This document shows positions 7,132 through 11,362 of a DNA stretch of 11,362 bases, in pieces. The notes under the pieces are model-generated. The model saw nothing but the letters and a program-made list of their open reading frames with translations, had not been told where the DNA came from and made no database searches. The stretch is taken from the NCBI GenBank assembly GCA_013151585.1, contig JAADHY010000699.1:1-11362 (forward strand). Reading direction: 5' to 3'. The position numbers and the translations under genes are program-made. Within the stretch, counting starts at the first letter, position 1. Every line of letters begins with the position of its first letter. Source of the stretch: Planctomycetota bacterium (GTDB lineage Bacteria; Planctomycetota; Planctomycetia; Planctomycetales; Planctomycetaceae).

Positions 7132-7160
7132 TTGGCTGCGCTCGGCGTCTCGACTACCAT
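7132..7160 (+). promoter_or_regulatory. Candidate promoter of the sugar ABC transporter operon
   Basis: TTGGCT (7132-7137), a 17-bp spacer and TACCAT (7155-7160) lie upstream of the binding-protein gene. Each hexamer matches the sigma-70 consensus at 4 of 6 positions. The start site would be near 7167, giving a leader of about 80 nt with GGAGG at 7233-7237. No operator-like palindrome is evident. Confidence 0.35.
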
Positions 7161-7245
7161 AGGTCACCGCACCTTATGTCCTCAGCGATGCATCTCATCG
7201 TCGCTGAAACCGGAAGCCCTACACCTTGCTCGGGAGGCGGACTCA

Positions 7246-8268
7246 ATGCGCTGTCATTGCCGATGGCTCGTCGCCGCGTTGGTTCTATTGGCGACGGCCG
7301 GTTGCTCCGGTGATCGAAGCACGCCTCAATCAGACACCGAAATGTCTTCCGGGGCCGAGCCCGTCAGCCGAACGCCATCCGATCAACCCGCCTCGCTGCG
7401 CGGCACCATCGGCGTGTCGCTGCTGACGCTCGAGAATCCCTTCTTCAAAGTCATTGGCGACAACATCACGGCCGAGGCCGCGAAATACGGCTATGACACG
7501 ATCGTGCTCAGCGCGGACCGAGATGTCGTGAAGCAAGGCAATCAGATCAAAGACTTCATTGTGAAGAAGGTGTCGGCCATTGTGCTCAGCCCGTGTCAGG
7601 CGGATTCGGTCGGCCCGATCATTCGCGAGGCGAACGAAGCGGGCATTCCGGTCTTCACAGTCGACATCCCCTGCCGGCTGCCGGGCTTGAAAATCGAGTG
7701 CCAGATCGCCACCGACAACTTGGGCGGAGGCCGGCTGGCGGCCGAAGCCATGATCGAAGCCTTGGGCGAACGCGGCGGCAAGATCGCGATCATCCACTTC
7801 AAGCAAGCGGAGTCGTGCCGTCTGCGAGTGCAGGGCTTCAAAGAGGTGATCGAAAAGCATAATGCCGCCAGTCCGGCCAAAATCGAAATCGTGGCGGAAC
7901 TGGAGGGCGGTGGGCTGAAGGACGAAGGCTACAAGGCCGCCGAGGACCTGATCACCGCGCATCCCGATCTGGCAGGCATCTTCGCAATCAACGATCCGTC
8001 GGCGCTCGGGGCCCGAGCCGCACTCGAGAACGCCGGCAAAGCCGACCAGGTGATTCTGATCGGGTTTGACGGTCAACCCGAGGGCAAACAGGCGATCAAA
8101 GAAGGCAAGATCTACGCCGATCCCATCCAGTTCCCGGACAAGATGGGCATCGAAATCGCTCGAGCGATCGTGCGGCATTTCAAAGGCGAGGAACTGCCGC
8201 CGGAAATCCTGATTCCGACTCGGCTTTACCGCCGCGAAGACGCGCTCAAAGACCCGGAGCTGCGTTGA
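7246..8268 (+). CDS. Sugar ABC transporter substrate-binding lipoprotein (RbsB-like, Peripla_BP_4 family)
   Basis: This 340-aa protein should capture a sugar outside the inner membrane and deliver it to the permease. A signal peptide ends in TAGC with C20 as the lipid anchor; a Ser/Thr/Pro-rich linker (21-52) leads to the two-lobed type-1 fold (53-335). Ligand-site landmarks of E. coli RbsB are recognisable: NPFF (64-67), D140, R192/R194 before GF, ND (249-250), D275 in IGFDGQPEG and Q295. The residue after D140 is Ile where RbsB has Arg90, and the Phe164 equivalent falls in a glycine stretch (221-223), so ribose itself is doubtful and another pentose or hexose is possible. ATG 7246 is chosen over upstream in-frame starts because GGAGG (7233-7237) sits 8 bases before it and the signal peptide begins there. 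The ATPase gene follows after 58 bp, so the two are probably cotranscribed. Confidence 0.92.
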   Translation: MRCHCRWLVAALVLLATAGCSGDRSTPQSDTEMSSGAEPVSRTPSDQPASLRGTIGVSLLTLENPFFKVIGDNITAEAAKYGYDTIVLSADRDVVKQGNQIKDFIVKKVSAIVLSPCQADSVGPIIREANEAGIPVFTVDIPCRLPGLKIECQIATDNLGGGRLAAEAMIEALGERGGKIAIIHFKQAESCRLRVQGFKEVIEKHNAASPAKIEIVAELEGGGLKDEGYKAAEDLITAHPDLAGIFAINDPSALGARAALENAGKADQVILIGFDGQPEGKQAIKEGKIYADPIQFPDKMGIEIARAIVRHFKGEELPPEILIPTRLYRREDALKDPELR

Positions 8269-8326
8269 GGTCTGCCTCGGTATTCGGCCCGCTTTCCGCC
8301 GCGAACAGCCACGTCACGAGACCGGC

Positions 8327-9862
8327 ATGATCGAACCCGCTTCTTTTGCACCAGAACGTTCCCGTGAGCCGCTTCTGCGAATGACCGGCATCGACAAGTC
8401 GTTTCCGGGCGTGCGAGCCCTGCAACAGGTCGACTTGGAACTGCATGCCGGCGAGGTGCTGGCGCTGGTCGGTGAGAACGGAGCCGGCAAAAGTACGTTG
8501 ATGAAAATCTTGGGCGGCGCGATCCGCCCCGACCGCGGCCTGATCTGCATCGAAGGCCAGCCCGTCCAGATCAGCTCGCCTCAGTCTGCGCAAACCGCGG
8601 GCGTGGCGATCATCTATCAGGAGTTCAATCTGGTTCCGGGGCTGTCGGCGGCGGACAACATCTTTCTGGGGCAGGAACGGTCGCAGCCGGGGCTACCTCG
8701 GCTTTTGAGTTTTGTCGCTCGGCGCCGCGAACGCACCGAGGCTCGGCGGCTCTTTGACCGGCTGGGCGTGGCCATCGATCCGGCGGCCATTTGTCGTCGC
8801 CTGACGGTGGCTCAGCAGCAGATCGTCGAGATTGCAAAGGCGCTTTCGCAGCAGGCCCGCATTCTAGTCATGGACGAACCGACGGCCGCGTTGACCTCCG
8901 GCGAAGTCGCGCGACTGTTCGAAGTCATCCGGGAACTGAAAGCCCAGGGAATCGGCATCATCTACATCAGCCATCGACTGGAGGAAGTGTTCGAGATCGC
9001 CGACCGCGTGATGGTGCTGCGAGACGGCCGTCACGTCGGAACGGCTCGAGTTTCGGACGTCACCCGAACGCGGCTGATCGAAATGATGGTCGGCCGGGAG
9101 CTTTCCGATGAATTCCCCAAACGGTCCGTGCCGGTGGGGCGGCCGCGGCTGGTGGTGCGAGGGCTTCGCCGAGCCGGCTCGGTGCGCGACGTCTCGTTTC
9201 ACGTCTGTGCCGGAGAAGTGCTCGCGCTGACCGGACTGGTCGGTTCGGGACGCACGGAGACGGCTCGGCTCATCTTCGGAGCCGATCGGCCGGACGCAGG
9301 GGAAATCCTGCTGGACGGTCGGCCCCTGACCATTCGCCATCCGCGCGACGCCATCAACGCCGGTATCGGACTGCTGACCGAAGATCGCAAGCTGCAGGGG
9401 CTGGTGTTGAACCAGTCGGTGCGGCACAACTTTTCGCTGCCGAATTTGACATGGTTGGCGCGAGCCGGTTTCGTGCGTCCGAGGCTGGAAGCGGAAAGCT
9501 TCGATCGATACGCTCGGGACCTGCGCATCAAGCTGGCCGATCCCGACCAGCCCGTCCAGAACCTCTCCGGCGGCAACCAACAGAAAGTGGTTCTGGCCAA
9601 ATGGCTGGCCCGGCGATGCGAGATTCTGATCTTCGACGAACCCACGCGGGGGATCGACGTCGGAGCCAAATACGAGATCTACTCGCTCATCAATCAACTG
9701 GCGGCAGAGGGCAAGGGCGTAATCATGATCAGTTCCGAACTGCCGGAAGTTCTCGGCATGGCGGATCGCATCCTGGTGATGCACGAAGGACGGATCACGG
9801 GCGAGATCACCGACGTCGCCTCGGCGACGCAGCAGCAAATTCTGCAACTGGCCGTCCGATGA
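8327..9862 (+). CDS. Sugar ABC transporter ATP-binding protein with two nucleotide-binding domains (RbsA/MglA type)
   Basis: This 511-aa cytoplasmic ATPase powers uptake by the adjacent permease; the length fits the RbsA family (about 500). NBD1 has Walker A GENGAGKST (49-57), Q98, signature LTVAQQQ (159-165), Walker B with E184, and H216. NBD2 has GLVGSGRTE (303-311), which lacks the Walker A lysine, plus signature LSGGNQQK (413-420), Walker B with E438, and SSELPEV in place of the H-loop histidine. These NBD2 changes are normal for RbsA-type proteins, where one ATP site is degenerate. The Shine-Dalgarno is poor at ATG 8327; an internal in-frame ATG at residue 19 is possible but would leave an unusually short N-terminus. 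Its TGA overlaps the permease ATG by 4 bp, indicating coupled translation. Confidence 0.95.
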   Translation: MIEPASFAPERSREPLLRMTGIDKSFPGVRALQQVDLELHAGEVLALVGENGAGKSTLMKILGGAIRPDRGLICIEGQPVQISSPQSAQTAGVAIIYQEFNLVPGLSAADNIFLGQERSQPGLPRLLSFVARRRERTEARRLFDRLGVAIDPAAICRRLTVAQQQIVEIAKALSQQARILVMDEPTAALTSGEVARLFEVIRELKAQGIGIIYISHRLEEVFEIADRVMVLRDGRHVGTARVSDVTRTRLIEMMVGRELSDEFPKRSVPVGRPRLVVRGLRRAGSVRDVSFHVCAGEVLALTGLVGSGRTETARLIFGADRPDAGEILLDGRPLTIRHPRDAINAGIGLLTEDRKLQGLVLNQSVRHNFSLPNLTWLARAGFVRPRLEAESFDRYARDLRIKLADPDQPVQNLSGGNQQKVVLAKWLARRCEILIFDEPTRGIDVGAKYEIYSLINQLAAEGKGVIMISSELPEVLGMADRILVMHEGRITGEITDVASATQQQILQLAVR

Positions 9863-11241
9863 CACGGCGGCGAGCGGCCATGAACGCACGAGCCAAACCA
9901 ATCCGGAACCTGTCGCGGCTGACGTCCGAGTACGGCATGGTGCTCGTGTTGCTCTTGCTGTGCGGTTTCTTCAGCGCGATGACTGTCAGCCAGCAACATC
10001 CGACGGGCGAGTCGGCGGCTGTGCGGCTGGCCAAGCAGTTGGCCGCCGACTTCCGGCCCGGTGCGACCGTTCTGATCGTCGCCCGGCGCCACGCTGAAGA
10101 CGCGGCCTTCAGCAAGCGGTTGCAGCAGGAGCTCGCGGCACGCGGGTTTGACGTGCTCGGCGCAGTCAACGGCGAGCCGAAAGACGCTCGGCGGGCCCTC
10201 CAGCAGATCGCGGCCTCCGGGCGCCGGCTGGACCTGATCGCCTGCACGCAAACGACTTCGACCTGGCTGGTCCTCTCCGACGTCAACCGCGACTTTCCGC
10301 GGATCGGCCCGACCCGACTCGTCACGCCGCAGCCCTATCGCTGGCCGAACTTCCTCAAGTCCGACAACTTGCTGAACATCGCCAACCAGATCGCCGTGAT
10401 CGCCATCGTGGCCATCGGCCAAACGGTGGTGATCATCACGGCGGGGATCGATCTTTCGGTGGGCAGCCTGATCGCGTTGTCGGCCGTCGCATCGACGCTG
10501 CTGATCCGGGACTTCGCGGGAGCCGAGCAGGCGGGGACCTGGGGCATGACGCTGGCGTGTCTCGGCGGGATCGCTCTGGCGGGCCTGATCGGCGCCTTGT
10601 CCGGGATCACGATCACCCTGTTCGGCGTGCCGCCTTTCATCGCGACGCTTGGCATGATGCTCTTTGCCAGCGGGGTGGCTTACATCCTGTCGCAAGGCCA
10701 GTCGGTCTACCAAGTCCCCGATTCTTTCGTCTGGCTGGGACGCGGCGCGGATCTGTTCGGAATCCCGAACGCAGTTGTGCTGATGCTGGCGCTGTACGCG
10801 GTGGCCCACGTGTTGATGTCGCGTTCGGTCTGGGGACGGTACGTTTACGCGGTCGGAGGAAACCGGGAGGCCGCGCGGCTCTCCGGCGTACCGGTTCGCC
10901 GGGTCATCCTGCTGGCCTATGTGCTATCCGGGGCGTTGGCCGGGCTAGGGGGAATCGTTATGGCCTCGCAGCTCAAGAGCGGTTCCCCAACCTACGGGCA
11001 AATGTACGAGCTGTACGTCATCGCGGCCGTGGTGGTCGGCGGGACCAGTCTGGCCGGCGGCGAAGGGAAAGTCCTGGGGACGTTGATCGGCGCTTTCATC
11101 ATCGCCGTGATTCAAAACGGCATGAACTTGATGAACGTCGAGAGCTACACCCAAAAGGTGGTCCTGGGGCTGGTCATCTTGGTCGCCGTCCTTTTGGACC
11201 GGCTCAAGCACGGCCGCCCCGCGGCCGATGTCGGGCCGTAG
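9859..11241 (+). CDS. RbsC-like sugar ABC transporter permease with a ~120-residue extracytoplasmic insert
   Basis: The 460-aa product is the membrane channel of the importer (BPD_transp_2 family) but is far longer than RbsC (about 320). Helix 1 is near 26-43. The conserved core resumes at 162-177 (WPNFLKSDNLLNIANQ, cf. RbsC SPNFFTINNLFNILQQ) and carries GIDLSVGS (196-203), the ATPase-contact region GGNREAARLSGVPV (333-346) and GGTSLAGGEGKVLGTLIGA (394-412). Between them, about 46-160, is a hydrophilic alpha/beta segment predicted outside the membrane. It includes GATVLIVARRHAED (68-81), a helix (82-95), FDVLGAV (97-103), a helix (107-119) and LDLIACT (124-130), an order like one lobe of a type-1 periplasmic binding protein. 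Its identity as such a lobe is inference. ATG 9859 is favoured by the ATGA overlap with the ATPase; ATG 9880 is an alternative. The last residues are hydrophilic and the gene ends just before a strong hairpin. Confidence 0.93.
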   Translation: MTRRRAAMNARAKPIRNLSRLTSEYGMVLVLLLLCGFFSAMTVSQQHPTGESAAVRLAKQLAADFRPGATVLIVARRHAEDAAFSKRLQQELAARGFDVLGAVNGEPKDARRALQQIAASGRRLDLIACTQTTSTWLVLSDVNRDFPRIGPTRLVTPQPYRWPNFLKSDNLLNIANQIAVIAIVAIGQTVVIITAGIDLSVGSLIALSAVASTLLIRDFAGAEQAGTWGMTLACLGGIALAGLIGALSGITITLFGVPPFIATLGMMLFASGVAYILSQGQSVYQVPDSFVWLGRGADLFGIPNAVVLMLALYAVAHVLMSRSVWGRYVYAVGGNREAARLSGVPVRRVILLAYVLSGALAGLGGIVMASQLKSGSPTYGQMYELYVIAAVVVGGTSLAGGEGKVLGTLIGAFIIAVIQNGMNLMNVESYTQKVVLGLVILVAVLLDRLKHGRPAADVGP

Positions 11242-11243
11242 CC

Positions 11244-11264
11244 CAGTCACGCGTTGCGTGACTG
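11244..11264. terminator. Strong hairpin after the transporter operon
   Basis: CAGTCACGC (11244-11252) pairs perfectly with GCGTGACTG (11256-11264) around GTT, starting three bases after the permease stop. No T-run follows, so it may be a transcript-stabilising structure, a rho-independent terminator of atypical form, or a REP-like palindrome. A second, smaller hairpin follows: GCGCCA (11274-11279) pairs with TGGCGC (11283-11288). Confidence 0.45.
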
Positions 11265-11362
11265 CCGCGCTGTGCGCCAGGCTGGCGCGATGCTTCGATC
11301 CCCCGGTCGTGACGAGCTCGATGTTGTCCCCGTCGGCTTGCAAATCGCGCGAGAACGGCCCG
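11265..11362. other. Right edge of window, unresolved
   Basis: No gene can be fixed here. On the minus strand one frame is open from the window edge and reads PFSRDLQADGDNIELVTTGG, which looks protein-like. It has no stop until about 300 bp inside the permease gene, so it is not a normal convergent gene end. Confidence 0.3.

Noticed and set aside
9230..9260. Missing Walker A lysine (GLVGSGRTE) in the second NBD of the ATPase
   Set aside because: This degeneration, together with loss of the H-loop histidine, is normal for RbsA/MglA-type ATPases.
9694..10809. Long minus-strand frame rich in D, Q and R opposite the permease
   Set aside because: It is antisense to the permease; the hydrophobic codons of the real gene read as polar residues on the other strand.

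Overview
The window is GC-rich bacterial DNA that looks like a member of the Planctomycetota (Pirellula-like). This rests on four things: a Hanks-type Ser/Thr kinase with an N-terminal zinc ribbon, a small membrane protein with a leucine-rich-repeat-like tail ending in an LPxC motif, a large secreted propeller/PHP protein of the DUF3604 type, and several starts with weak or no Shine-Dalgarno sequence. This is inference from gene content; there is no rRNA or other taxonomic marker.

Layout. Positions 1-383 hold a REP-like double hairpin and no convincing gene. A soluble Ser/Thr protein kinase (zinc ribbon, kinase, YbjN/secretion-chaperone-like tail) runs 384-1874 (+). After a non-coding stretch come two small membrane proteins on the + strand (2348-2728 and 3017-3286), in a patch with less G/C at third codon positions than the rest. 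A weak + strand terminator lies between the second of these and the converging gene. A 929-aa exported protein occupies 3607-6396 (-): a carbohydrate-binding-like jelly roll, a probable seven-bladed beta-propeller, and a PHP-type metal-dependent domain with its metal ligands intact. A 384-bp divergent region separates it from a tiny cysteine/proline-rich lipoprotein (6781-7077, +).

The right-hand third is a sugar ABC importer operon of the ribose/galactose/xylose class (CUT2): lipoprotein solute-binding protein (7246-8268), double-NBD ATPase (8327-9862) and membrane permease (9859-11241). The ATPase stop and permease start overlap as ATGA. The operon is probably read from a promoter near 7132-7160 and is followed by a strong hairpin at 11244-11264. 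It has a complete set of parts for importing one sugar. Several residues that contact ribose in E. coli RbsB are changed, so the substrate is open.

The most unusual item is the permease. About 120 residues are inserted between its first membrane helix and the conserved RbsC core. The insert reads as an alpha/beta domain resembling one lobe of a type-1 periplasmic binding protein, which would put a ligand-binding or docking module on the permease itself. Other items worth a look are the Cys-rich lipoprotein with three DP(F/I)GW repeats and the three-part kinase architecture.
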